DNA of 64,000 nucleotides from Sodiomyces alkalinus F11 (Eukaryota; Ascomycota; Sordariomycetes; Glomerellales; Plectosphaerellaceae), in assembly GCF_003711515.1 (NCBI RefSeq), contig NW_021167080.1, positions 5,598,346 through 5,662,345 of the forward strand, written 5' to 3'. Below, one piece after another: positions 20,308 through 29,517 of this stretch. A program made the translations under genes and the position numbers. The notes under the pieces are model-generated. The model was not told where the DNA came from. It saw nothing but the letters and a program-made list of their open reading frames with translations, and searched no databases. How positions within the stretch are numbered: position 1 is the stretch's first letter; each line of letters begins with the position of its first letter.

Positions 20308-22155
20308 ATGGGATCCCTCATCAGCGACTATGAGAACCGTTACTTCGGCAAACAACCTTGGTGGAAGGATGCTCTGTTCTACCAAGTTTACCCCGCTAGT
20401 TTCAAGGACTCCAATGGCGATGGCTGGGGTGATCTACCCGGTCTGATTTCCAAGATTGACTACCTTGAAGAGCTCGGTGTCGATGTCGTATGGGTATCGC
20501 CCATATTCGAAAGCCCGCAGAAAGACATGGGCTACGACGTGTCCGACTACCAAAAGATATATGCCCCCTATGGTACTGTCGAGGATGTCGACACCCTCCT
20601 GGAAGAATGCCACAAGAGGGGGATGAAGGTCATCCTCGACCTCGTTGTCAACCACACCTCTGTCGAACACGAGTGGTTCAAAGAATCCCGCTCTTCGAAA
20701 GACAACCCCAAGCGCGACTGGTACATTTGGAAACCCGCGCGTTACGACCACAACGGGAAGAAGCGCCATCCGCCCACCAACTGGCGTGGTTATTTCGCCG
20801 GCCCGACCTGGACCTGGGACGAACAGACCCAAGAATACTACCTGCACCTCTACGCCCCCGACCAGCCAGACCTGAACTGGGACAACGCCGAGTGCCGTGA
20901 GGCCATCTACGAGAAAACCATGCGCTTTTGGCTCGACCGTGGCGTCGACGGCTTCCGCATCGACACCGTGAACAAGTACTCCAAGAGGACCGACTTCGTC
21001 GACGCCCCAATCACCGATCACACCTCCCCCCACCAGCCGGCACCCGAGATGTGGTGCAACGGCCCGCGCATCCACGAGTTCATCCACGAGATGAACCGCA
21101 ACATCCTCGCCCCCTACAACGCCGTCTCCGTCGGCGAGCTGTCCCTCACGCCGCACCCTCACCAGGTCATCCCTTACGTCTCCGCCCAGGCCCAGGAGCT
21201 CGACATGGTCTTCGAGTTCTCCGTCATTCGCCTGGGCAACGGCAACGGCTTCGGCGCCAAGTACATCTACGACCCTTTTCCCCTCTCCACCCTGAAGCGC
21301 CTCACCGCCAAGTGGCAGTCCTTCATCGAAGGAACGGACGCCTGGGCCACCGCCTTCTGCGAGAACCACGATAACGGCCGTGCCGTGTCGCGCTTCGGCG
21401 ACGCGAGCACCCCGGAGCTCTGGTCCCGGTCCGCCAAGACCATCGCACTGTGGCAGGCCACCATGACGGGCACCCTGTTCCTGTACCAGGGCCAGGAGAT
21501 CGGCATGACGAACATGCCGCCCTCGTGGGGCGTGGAGGAGTACAAGGACATCGAGAGCTCCAATTTTTATGCCGAGGCCGTGCAGTCGGGCGACGGGGAG
21601 AGGGTCCGCAAGACGATAGACGGGTTGAGGATACTGGCCAGGGACCACGCGCGGATCCCCTTCCAGTGGAGCGACGAGCCCAACGCCGGGTTCTCGGACG
21701 CGGGCGCGAAGCCCTGGATGCGCGTCCATGACGATTACGTGGCCATAAATGCCGCCAAGCAGCGGCACGACCCGGACTCGATCCTCTCGTTCTACAAGCA
21801 CGTCTTGAAGCTGCGGAAGCGGTACAAGGACGTCTTCGTCTTTGGCGCGCACAAGCTGCTCGATCCAGACGATGAGGAGGTCTGGGCCTATGTTAAGGAG
21901 AGCCCCTGTCCCGTGAACGGGAGGGACGGGATGCCGAGGAAGGCGCTGGTGATGATGAACTTTTCCAGGTCGGAAAGGGATGTTGGCGACATAGCAAACG
22001 CATTAGGATGCAAGGAGGGCGATGTACATCTTCTCGTCGGGACCGCTGATTCCCTCGATTCGGACCGGACGACTGCAAGTAAGGGGGGGCCATGGCCTGG
22101 TCTTGCGGCATGGGAGGGACGGGTCTACACAAATTTTGAACCCCTGATGACATGA
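20308..22155 (+). CDS. GH13 alpha-glucosidase (maltase), 615 aa
   Basis: Single exon; the start is the ATG at 20308 (MGSLISDYENRYFG), as the frame upstream has no ATG. Hydrolyses terminal alpha-1,4 glucose from maltose and related sugars, probably inside the cell because no signal peptide is present. GH13 regions are complete: DLVVNHTS (region I), GVDGFRIDTVN with the nucleophile Asp at residue 219, VGELS with the acid/base Glu at residue 277, and ENHDNGR with the stabilising Asp at residue 355. N-terminal WWKDALFYQVYPASFKDSNGDGWGDLPG and GAKPWMRVHDDY are typical of the maltase/oligo-1,6-glucosidase group. Fungal maltases are about 580-615 aa, so the length fits. Divergent from the permease and near the Zn2Cys6 regulator, as in MAL loci. 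Isomaltase activity is an alternative. Confidence 0.95.
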   Translation: MGSLISDYENRYFGKQPWWKDALFYQVYPASFKDSNGDGWGDLPGLISKIDYLEELGVDVVWVSPIFESPQKDMGYDVSDYQKIYAPYGTVEDVDTLLEECHKRGMKVILDLVVNHTSVEHEWFKESRSSKDNPKRDWYIWKPARYDHNGKKRHPPTNWRGYFAGPTWTWDEQTQEYYLHLYAPDQPDLNWDNAECREAIYEKTMRFWLDRGVDGFRIDTVNKYSKRTDFVDAPITDHTSPHQPAPEMWCNGPRIHEFIHEMNRNILAPYNAVSVGELSLTPHPHQVIPYVSAQAQELDMVFEFSVIRLGNGNGFGAKYIYDPFPLSTLKRLTAKWQSFIEGTDAWATAFCENHDNGRAVSRFGDASTPELWSRSAKTIALWQATMTGTLFLYQGQEIGMTNMPPSWGVEEYKDIESSNFYAEAVQSGDGERVRKTIDGLRILARDHARIPFQWSDEPNAGFSDAGAKPWMRVHDDYVAINAAKQRHDPDSILSFYKHVLKLRKRYKDVFVFGAHKLLDPDDEEVWAYVKESPCPVNGRDGMPRKALVMMNFSRSERDVGDIANALGCKEGDVHLLVGTADSLDSDRTTASKGGPWPGLAAWEGRVYTNFEPLMT

Positions 22156-22443
22156 ATAGCAACGTACTTTTTCGGCTATTCTCGACGAGCTAAAAAGGGG
22201 ATTTAATTTGGGTTATCTTGCATGACACGAAAATGAACAAACCTATTTTAGAACCAATGGATCCTCTCACCTGAAGAGTTTACGCAAAAAAGAAAAAAAA
22301 GAAACAAAAGCTGAACGTATTATCTTGCTTGGTTCATCAGGTACTAGGCTGGCAATATATGGTATACAAACACCCAGACACACAGACAACGCAGACACAA
22401 AGTTGCCGGCCCTCAAGTTCCCTCAACGAAACGAGCATCGACT

Positions 22444-23784
22444 TCAGCCCGACTTGGCGGCGTGCTTCTTCACGAACTCGAGAGTCCGGCTGTAGTAGTC
22501 CGCCGACTTGGGGTGTGCGGCGAACATGTAAAAGCAGTGAGGCATGCCCTGGTACGTGTGGAGTTCCACGGGCACGCCCTCGGCCTGGAGGCGTTCGGCG
22601 TATGCGATACCCTCGTCGCGCAGGGGATCCAGACCGGCAACTTGGACGACTGTCGGTGGGGTTAATAGAATCCTTTAGGGGGAAGGTTGGGTACGCATAA
22701 AGGGAGTGGTGGGGTAACATGGACGTACGTGCTGGCGGCATCCCCTTCAAGGACTCGGCAAGTAGAGGAGAGTGATCGGGATTCGGTGTAGGCTCGGGAA
22801 TGTAGGCATCGAGGAAGAACTCCATCCGGACCGCGTCGACGACCGAGGCGTCGATGTTCTGCTGGTAGCTCCCGCCCTCGTACTTGTCGTGGGGGAAGAA
22901 CTTGGGGTGGCAGGTGGCGGGGAAGTTCAGGACCTGGGCCCGTACGCCGGTCATGCCGGCGTCGCGGGCCCGGCGAGCCACGACGGTAGAGAGACCGCCA
23001 CCGGCAGAGCCGCCGAGGAAGATGATGCGTTCGGGATCGACGCCAAGGGATTCGGCGTTGGCCTTGGCCTATATGGTGTGAATCTGCGGCGTTAGCCCTG
23101 ACCAAGGCGATAGAGTGGGGGGAAGGGAACAGGCAACAAGGAAAGGAGGGTGGGAGCAGTCGTACGTACCCATTTCGTAGCGTCCCAGCAGTCGTCGATG
23201 GCGTAGGGGAACAGGTATTCAGGGGCCCTGGGTGCTCGCACGTCAGCTGAAAACCCACATCCACGGGGATCTGGGAACCGCTTTGTAAGGGCACCCCAGA
23301 GCGCTACAGGCGCTGCTACATGGCCTTTAAGAGCTCACATCCTGTAGTCCACGCTTACGACCACGACATTGGCCTTGCCAGCCAAGAGCAAGTTCTCGGG
23401 CTCCTCGGTGATGTGGCCGCCCACGACCCAGCCGCCGCCGTGGAACCGCACCGCCAGGGCCGGAGTCTCAGCGGAAGGCGTCTTGCTCTTATAAATCTTG
23501 ACCTCGATCTCGGCTCCGTCGCGCATGGGGATCTTGCGCAGCTCGGTGGCCACGTCGACGCCTTCCACGGGACATCCCTCCGGCGCGGGGGGAGCGACCA
23601 TCCAGGCGGCCTTGAAGGCGGCCATGTCGAGCTCGGGGACCCAGAGCTGGGCGACGGAAGCATCGGCGGCTTCTTTGACTTTGGCGAAATCCGGGTCGAT
23701 GGTCGATAGCCAGCCGTTCTTGGGCATCGGCTTGAAGCTGGGGTCAACCTTGGTGTAGTCGAGCTTGGTCTTGAGCTGAACCAT
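22444..23784 (-). CDS. Alpha/beta hydrolase, hormone-sensitive lipase-like esterase, 349 aa
   Basis: Exons complement(23339-23784), (23170-23227), (22729-23068), (22444-22649); total 350 codons including stop, all junctions in phase. HSL-family oxyanion motif FHGGGWVVGG (HGGG at 115-118), nucleophile Ser189 in LGGSAGGG, acid Asp in ALVQVAGLDPLRDEG and His in GMPHCFY form a complete catalytic set. MAPEYLFPYAIDDCWDATKW, spread over a 58-bp exon, is typical of the family. No signal peptide, so probably cytosolic; substrate unknown (short acyl esters are usual). It lies tail to tail with the alpha-glucosidase (288 bp apart), but nothing shows that it belongs to the same pathway. Confidence 0.93.
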
Positions 23785-24272
23785 CTTGGGAAGTATGGTC
23801 TACGGACGAGCTAGAATTCGTTCGGTATTCGTCAAGGCATGTATGTAATGGAGCTGCTGTTGGCTGGCTTGGTCTTTGTTGATGGATGGTTGGGAGAGGG
23901 TGCGTATGTCGTGAAAGGTTGGCAAGATTGTCAAGACAAACTCAGGGGCATCCCCGCGACAGATGAATCGGTCTACTATTATGCCTGCGGAAACTAGCTC
24001 CTCAGGAGAGGGGCAAGCGCATCTTCATCGTACCGAGGAACGAGTCTAGACAGATATAGTCCGTAGGCAGGCAGGCGAACAGCCCGAATCTACGAAATCC
24101 AGCGAATGCGAAGTCATGGGGGCAAAGCCAAGACGGCTAACACTAGTCATTAGGAGGTTTTGTTGCGTGTGGGGTAGCTGGAGAAGACCATCGCGTGGGC
24201 GGGGCAAAGATGGAGAAGCACAGGGGAAGCTCGGAAAAGGCTTGCCATGGTGGTTTGGTTGTTCGTGATGCG

Positions 24273-24304
24273 CGATGCGATGCGATGCGATGCGATGCGA
24301 TGCG
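24273..24304. repeat. (GATGC)n pentanucleotide repeat
   Basis: About six copies of GATGC in the spacer between esterase and ureidoglycolate lyase. Confidence 0.85.
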
Positions 24305-24869
24305 TGACGCCGGACTTGGACTGGTGGGGGACCTCGAATTGGATATTCCCAAGGTCAATTGTTCGGAAGATAGCTGCATACTCCTGTCATCAAGTATCTG
24401 CTTGAAATGAATAGATCAATGAAGGCTTAATAAAGGGGCAGAACGGGAAAACGACCACGGCGCGAGAACATTCGCCCAGTTGGAGATGGAGGTCGATGGT
24501 TGCGGTTAACCTTCTCCGTCGATTGTGGGCATGATCCCCACGTGACCCATGAATCACCTGATGACATAATCTGGGAGTGCTCCAGGCATTTCCGCCGTCA
24601 GCTCATTTGTAACATACAAATGTAACGACTCCGCAAGGCAGTATCCGCGGACAACAGCAACCAAGATCATAGGGAAGCGGCATGACGATACAAAGTTGTT
24701 GGAATCGTCGTATGGAGTGAAGATACGATTAATAAACACGGTTCCTGGATCTACTTGTACTGCCCTATTTACCACTGTAATACTCTACTCACGGCAAGAG
24801 TCAATACATTATCCTGGTGTACCTATTCTTGACCCCCACGCTTTATCAAGATAACCTCACCCCACCTTG

Positions 24870-24903
24870 CTCACCTAGGTAGGCTCACCTAGGTGGGCTC
24901 ACC
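24870..24903. repeat. 14-bp tandem repeat (CTCACCTAGGTRGG) upstream of ureidoglycolate lyase
   Basis: Two copies of CTCACCTAGGTRGG and the start of a third. The core CACCTAGGTG in the second copy is a 10-bp palindrome. It lies about 175-200 bp before the lyase start, just past the GATA pair. Confidence 0.75.
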
Positions 24904-25073
24904 GACTCTTCCTTTATCTCTCTTCTCTCTCACGCCTCTCTCGTTAAACAGTATTGCGTCCCTTATCCCATTACCCAAGCCATTCGTCTGAATCCAGTAC
25001 GGATAACCGCAAAGGGCAACTCTCACCACCCCGAAATTGTGATAAACCGCCATTAATCACACCCACCACTGAA

Positions 25074-25964
25074 ATGGCACCCATCAGAATCACCCTCGAC
25101 AAATCCAACTCTCTCGCCATCCCTGCCCAACCTCTGACTCCGGCCGAGTTCGCCCCCTTCGGTTCCGTGGTCCAGAACCCTCACCCTTCTATCCACCCCA
25201 GCCCGTCCCTCCCCACGAACCTCGCCTACAACGCCGTGTCGGCGAATCAAGGCACGGCAATTAAATATCAGCATCTATCCCGTCCCCTGGACTTGTACGC
25301 TTCTGCCCCGAGCAAAGTTTCCTCCAAACCAGTCCTCAATATCTTCGTCTGCGCCGCCCGCCCTCTTCGTCTCCGGCCCCCTCCGCTGCCATCATCTTCA
25401 TCATCCTCATCCTCATCCTCATCACCCTCACCCTCACCCTCACCCTTACCCCCCAGGGGTGGCGCGGGTCTCTTCCTCGTCACGATCCTCGAACGCCACC
25501 CGTTCACGACACAAACATTCGTGCCCCTGGCCCAGGGACCAGCCGCTCCGGCAAGCAGCTACCTCGTCATTGTGGCCCCGAGCCTCCCCCCCGGGCCCCT
25601 GGACCAACATCTTCCCTTTCCCCCGTCTTCGCCGCCGTCGTCGGATGGGACCGGAGACGAGAAGCGGGAGGAGCAAAGCGCGACGGTGCTGCCGGCCCGT
25701 GGTGTCCCTGACCTTCGTAACCTGCGCGCCTTCATCGCCGGCCCGGGCCAAGGCGTGACGTACGGCGCGGGGACCTGGCACGCACCTATGGTGGCGCTCG
25801 GTCCGCCCGGCGCGGTGGTTGAGTTCGCCGTCACGCAGTTCGCCAACGGCGTCGGGGAGGAAGATTGCCAGGAGGTCATCTTCGGGGACCGGCAAGGCGA
25901 GGGCGAGGGCGAGGGCGAGATTGTGGTTGAGGTCCCTGGCCAGATTGCCCTCGCTAAGCTGTGA
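25074..25964 (+). CDS. DAL3: Ureidoglycolate lyase, 296 aa
   Basis: Splits ureidoglycolate to glyoxylate and urea, the last step of allantoin breakdown. Single exon; the ATG at 25074 (MAPIRITLD) is preferred over upstream in-frame codons because family homology begins there. Visible family parts: LTPAEFAPFGSVVQ, a central LFLVTILERHPFTTQTFVPL, YLVIVAP, then DLRNLRAFIAGPGQGVTYGAGTWHAPMVAL and FAVTQFANGVGEEDCQEV. The TWHAP histidine is the conserved metal/active-site area. The core is interrupted by low-complexity inserts: S11 followed by (SP)n around residues 103-122 from a TCATCC/TCACCC repeat, a second disordered insert around 187-205 (PPSSPPSSDGTGDEKREEQS), and a Gly-Glu run near the end. 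The protein is longer than the usual 170-200 aa because of these. Expected to be under nitrogen control. Confidence 0.93.
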   Translation: MAPIRITLDKSNSLAIPAQPLTPAEFAPFGSVVQNPHPSIHPSPSLPTNLAYNAVSANQGTAIKYQHLSRPLDLYASAPSKVSSKPVLNIFVCAARPLRLRPPPLPSSSSSSSSSSSPSPSPSPLPPRGGAGLFLVTILERHPFTTQTFVPLAQGPAAPASSYLVIVAPSLPPGPLDQHLPFPPSSPPSSDGTGDEKREEQSATVLPARGVPDLRNLRAFIAGPGQGVTYGAGTWHAPMVALGPPGAVVEFAVTQFANGVGEEDCQEVIFGDRQGEGEGEGEIVVEVPGQIALAKL

Positions 25965-26335
25965 TATGGGGGGTCGGGGGGGGGATAGAGAGAATAGAGA
26001 GAATAGAGAGAATAGAGAGAATAGAGAGAATAGAGAAAATAGAGAGAATAGAGAGAATAGAGAGAATAGAGAGAATAGAGAGAATAGAGGTATAGGACTG
26101 ATGGTTTAGGTTTCATGAGTAGGGATGGGGGATTGATGCCATTAATTAGCAAAAGCTTTACGCCTGTTCCATGACGTGGGATATTCTATGTAAAAAGATG
26201 GCAAGACAATTATAGAGATTGGAAGTATATAAATCTACATATCCATAGGTTGGCCGGCGAGGGTATCACTCATACAGGCCAATATCACCGGAATGCCTCA
26301 TTTCATCGAGTTGTGCGCACCTAAACGTTCCAGGT
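25965..26335. repeat. Nonamer array (AGAGAGAAT)n between DAL3 and noxC
   Basis: From about 25985 to 26090 the 9-bp unit AGAGAGAAT repeats about 11-12 times with one altered copy (AGAGAAAAT). It begins some 20 bp after the lyase stop, so it lies in the 3'UTR. The remaining 245 bp to the end of the convergent noxC gene show nothing else. Confidence 0.9.
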
Positions 26336-28696
26336 TCAATTAAACACCTCCATCATGAAAAAGTACTCAATCTTGGTCCCGTCATGACGGCCCCGAACCG
26401 TGAGCTCGTGGCATTTATCCGCCAAGATCTCACCCACCACCGGCGCCCCGCAGTAGAAAACGCCAACCTTGAGTCCCGAATCCTCGTTATACGGCTGCTG
26501 CTGCTGCTGCTGCTGCCCGTTCCCGTTCTTCCTCTCGGCCGTCGCCCTCCTGCTGGCCCGGAACTGGACCATCTCGTCGTAGTGCCGGTCGAGGATCTTG
26601 TCAAAGTCGGGCCGCCCGAACTGCGTGGGGTTGAGCAGGCCCGTCAGCGGGCTGGCCGGGTGCTCGGGCGTGCGGTGCATCTCCAGCAGCCAGCGGTAGA
26701 CGTGGGTGACGATGTCCTTGTGCTTGGCGGTGACGTGGGTGTTGATGCGGATGTCCAGGTGGAGCTGCTCGTCGGGCCGCTCGCGCCGCCACCACGCCTG
26801 GCTGAGCGACACGTCGTTAAGCAGGTCCGAGAGCCACTTGAGGTAGTTCCGGTCGCGGACGATCCAGTGGAAGTCGACGCGGCGGTAGTCGTCGGGGAAG
26901 TCGCGCGGTTCCCCGCCAGGCGACGACTGCTGGTTCTTCTCGGTGAGTTCGTTGGACTGGACGGCGCCCAGGTGGGTTTCGCCGTCAAGTCCCGCCCTGG
27001 GTAGTTCGTGGGCTCCGCCGCTCCCTTCCAGAGCGCTTTGCCCGCCCGCCACTGTCGCTTCCGACGTGCCGCCGTTCTCCGCTGCCCCGTTCTCGTTCTC
27101 TTCCGTAGGCTTTTCCGCCGAATCGCCCGTCTTGTCCTTGGGCGACGCCGCAGTCGTCGTCGTACTGGGCTTCGGCATTTCGCCGATGCGGTTGAAGGGG
27201 CCGCCGTGGGCCATATCGTCGTGGACCTGCAGGTCGGCGAGGATGCCGGAGAACGGGGTGACGCCGATGCCGGCACCGATGATGAGGGAGTGGTTAAAGT
27301 CGTAGAACCTCTGGGCCGGGGCGCCGAAAGGTCCGTTGATGCCCACCTCAATCTCGGACTCGCCCGACTCGCCGCCCAGGGCTCGTAGTCTCTGCGTCCA
27401 GTTGCCGTCGGTCTTGATGTGGACCTGCATCTTCTTGCCGACGCAGAGGGATACGGTGAAAGGATGCCACTGGAAGAAGCTGATCTGGGGCACCTGCAGG
27501 AAGATGTACTGGCCGGCCTTGTACTTCCAGAGACGCTCGCTGGGGATGACAGCGGTGATCTCGACCGTCTCGCCGTCGAGGACCTTCATGGTGGCCCTGA
27601 TACGATGGAAGCCGAGGAAGACGCGGGTCAGGCGCTCCAAGAGGACTAGGAGGGTTGGGAAGGCGAGGAAATAGCCGAACATGGGCCACTGGAACTGAGC
27701 CCGGGTGCCGTGGGCCATCAGGAGGCCGATGATGGGGAACATGAGCAGGTGGCCGAGCTGGAAGACCTCGTAGTTCCAGCGGCGGACCTGCGGGATGCTC
27801 AGCAGGGAGAGGACATACAGCAGGCCCAGGGCGGTGAGGCCGGTGAAGCCCGGTAGCGAGCGGACCAGGTCGACGTAGCGGAGGGGGACCATGTCGGGAC
27901 CCAAGAGGCGGGCCACGGCGTCCTGGTTCTCCGGGCGGCTGGCGCTGACGAAGGAGCCGCTGAGGTGGCCGATGGCGTGGAGGGTGGCGAAGAAGATGGC
28001 GACGCAGGAGATGCGGATGTGGAAGTCCTGGGAGAGGTCCCAGTTGAAGAAACGGGAGATGTAGTAGGAGCGGCGAAGCCAGGTGGAGAAGTAGCGCGAC
28101 ATGCTGAGGATGAGGAAGAAGAAGGTCGGGTAGAGGACGCCGGCGGAGGTCTTGGCCATGACGACGCCCCAGCCCAGGGCGTCGCGGTACTGAGGCGTGG
28201 TCTGGTACTTGACAAGCTGCCAGATGCCGAAGGCCAGCTGCATGGCGACGACGAGGCCGAGGAAGCCAATCTCGGGCCCGTGGACGGCCCAGTAGGCGCG
28301 GGCCCTACGCCAGCCGTGGAGGCGGCTGACGTACTGGTCCTCTTCCTGTTCCTCCTTCTTGGCCTGTTCGAGGGAAGGGATCTTCCAGGAGCGGACGATG
28401 TCGCGGAATTCGGCACGGGGTATGCGCTGGGCGTCGGAGCCCATCAGGCTGCGGAGGAAGACATGACGCGCCTTTTCGTCGTGCTCGTCCTTTTCGCCGT
28501 GCGAGTCGTGCTCGTGCTTTCGGACGTGGTGGGAATTGAGCTTGAGCTTGTCGTGGGCCGCGTCGAGCTTGTGCTCCACCTCGCCGTAGTCTATGTAACC
28601 GTCGTCGTTGTGGTCGAGGTCGTCGAGGAAGCGGTTGATCTCGTCGTCGTTGAGGTACTGCACATCCTCAACGTCGCGAGCTGGATGCGACGCCAT
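26336..28696 (-). CDS. noxC: NADPH oxidase with EF-hand (NoxC class), 786 aa
   Basis: Membrane flavocytochrome that passes electrons from NADPH through FAD and two hemes to oxygen, making superoxide. Single exon; start at the ATG at 28696 (MASHPARDVED); an ATG at 28783 would add 29 residues. A canonical EF-hand loop spans residues 28-39 (D-x-N-x-D-G-x-I-x-x-x-E), pointing to calcium control. Ferric reductase-type membrane domain with heme histidines in FFATLHAIGHLSG and FQLGHLLMFPIIGLLMAHG; FAD motif HPFTVS; NADPH motifs GAGIGVTPFSGIL and FYCGAPVVG. Between the last two lies a disordered insert of about 100 residues (T/S/E/G/N-rich, about 495-595) and later a poly-Gln run from a GCT repeat. 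Among fungal Nox types the EF-hand marks NoxC (Podospora PaNox3). It is flanked by two purine/ureide genes. Confidence 0.93.
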   Translation of the reverse strand: MASHPARDVEDVQYLNDDEINRFLDDLDHNDDGYIDYGEVEHKLDAAHDKLKLNSHHVRKHEHDSHGEKDEHDEKARHVFLRSLMGSDAQRIPRAEFRDIVRSWKIPSLEQAKKEEQEEDQYVSRLHGWRRARAYWAVHGPEIGFLGLVVAMQLAFGIWQLVKYQTTPQYRDALGWGVVMAKTSAGVLYPTFFFLILSMSRYFSTWLRRSYYISRFFNWDLSQDFHIRISCVAIFFATLHAIGHLSGSFVSASRPENQDAVARLLGPDMVPLRYVDLVRSLPGFTGLTALGLLYVLSLLSIPQVRRWNYEVFQLGHLLMFPIIGLLMAHGTRAQFQWPMFGYFLAFPTLLVLLERLTRVFLGFHRIRATMKVLDGETVEITAVIPSERLWKYKAGQYIFLQVPQISFFQWHPFTVSLCVGKKMQVHIKTDGNWTQRLRALGGESGESEIEVGINGPFGAPAQRFYDFNHSLIIGAGIGVTPFSGILADLQVHDDMAHGGPFNRIGEMPKPSTTTTAASPKDKTGDSAEKPTEENENGAAENGGTSEATVAGGQSALEGSGGAHELPRAGLDGETHLGAVQSNELTEKNQQSSPGGEPRDFPDDYRRVDFHWIVRDRNYLKWLSDLLNDVSLSQAWWRRERPDEQLHLDIRINTHVTAKHKDIVTHVYRWLLEMHRTPEHPASPLTGLLNPTQFGRPDFDKILDRHYDEMVQFRASRRATAERKNGNGQQQQQQQPYNEDSGLKVGVFYCGAPVVGEILADKCHELTVRGRHDGTKIEYFFMMEVFN

Positions 28697-29442
28697 CGAG
28701 ACGTGACAAAATTCCAGCGAAGCCCGTGTGGACCTAGACAATGAATGGCTGTAGCGAAGAGAGGATAGATGAACACGAAACACGACCCAAGACTGTCTGT
28801 CAGTAGGCCGAGGGGAAGAAGAGAAGGCTTCTTCACTTGATGACTCGCATTTGAACTGAGCGCAGAAGAAGAGCAGTGGACAAGCAGACGAACAACCAGC
28901 ACCAAAGGGGGTAACGGAAGCAGGAGTAATATGACACGAATGAGGACGAAGATGCAGAAAAAGAGAGAGGAAGGACTTTTTGTTGGTATTCCACGAATTG
29001 ATTTCTCGGCATTGAGCTGGTATTCGCTTCTTTTTTTCTTTTCTTTTCTTTTTCCTTTTCTTTTTTCTTCCTTTTCCAAGACCGTAGTACGTCAGCTCTT
29101 TTCATTACACGTACTTGGGTGGATGCCAAGGCCTTGAGGCGACAGTACCAAGCAGTAACGGATAGGGCGAATTTCTCGGCCTCGTACGAAGGAAATGAAT
29201 CTTAAGCTTCGTCCGGTCCTTTCACACCGGGGGGTGCGAACCGGACGCCAATGTCCGTCCATCGTGTCATGGCGTCAGAGCTAGCTCCTTTCCAATCATA
29301 TCGTTGACTGACCCCGTACAGTGTCTACCACAGTAAGAACTAAGACACCTCGGCCATACAGACTGTGTGTATTGTACTAATACGGTATGACCGATAACCC
29401 TATTGATTGCCAGCCATGCCATAGCTGTAAAGTACCTATACC

Positions 29443-29517
29443 TACCCGTGCCGCGCCCCACTTTATAGCTGGTGAGTGTCCAACGAACCAAAATATAAGT
29501 GGGGCGTGGCACGGGTA
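29443..29517. repeat. Inverted repeat with 21-bp arms
   Basis: Arms 29443-29463 and 29497-29517 pair at 20 of 21 positions (core CCCGTGCC and GCCCCACTT) around a 33-base loop. Outside both arms lie AGGTA/TACCT words that could lengthen the stem with a few mismatches. Confidence 0.85.

Larger units (their letters stand above)
23785..25073. promoter_or_regulatory. Divergent spacer, esterase / ureidoglycolate lyase, with GATA sites
   Basis: No gene seen. It contains (GATGC)6 at 24273-24304, three GATAA motifs close to the lyase (inverted at 24809-24813 and 24843-24847, direct at 24850-24854, the last two forming TTATCAAGATAA) and a 14-bp tandem repeat at 24870-24903. Paired GATAA sites are the usual target of fungal nitrogen regulators (AreA/NIT2, Gln3). 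Confidence 0.5.

Noticed and set aside
20434..21852. A 472-codon antisense frame opposite the alpha-glucosidase
   Set aside because: Antisense shadow of strongly biased codons; no motif, while the plus strand has complete GH13 motifs.
25819..26109. Frame with many Glu-Asn-Arg repeats after DAL3
   Set aside because: It is the AGAGAGAAT array read in frame, starting inside the DAL3 coding sequence in another frame.
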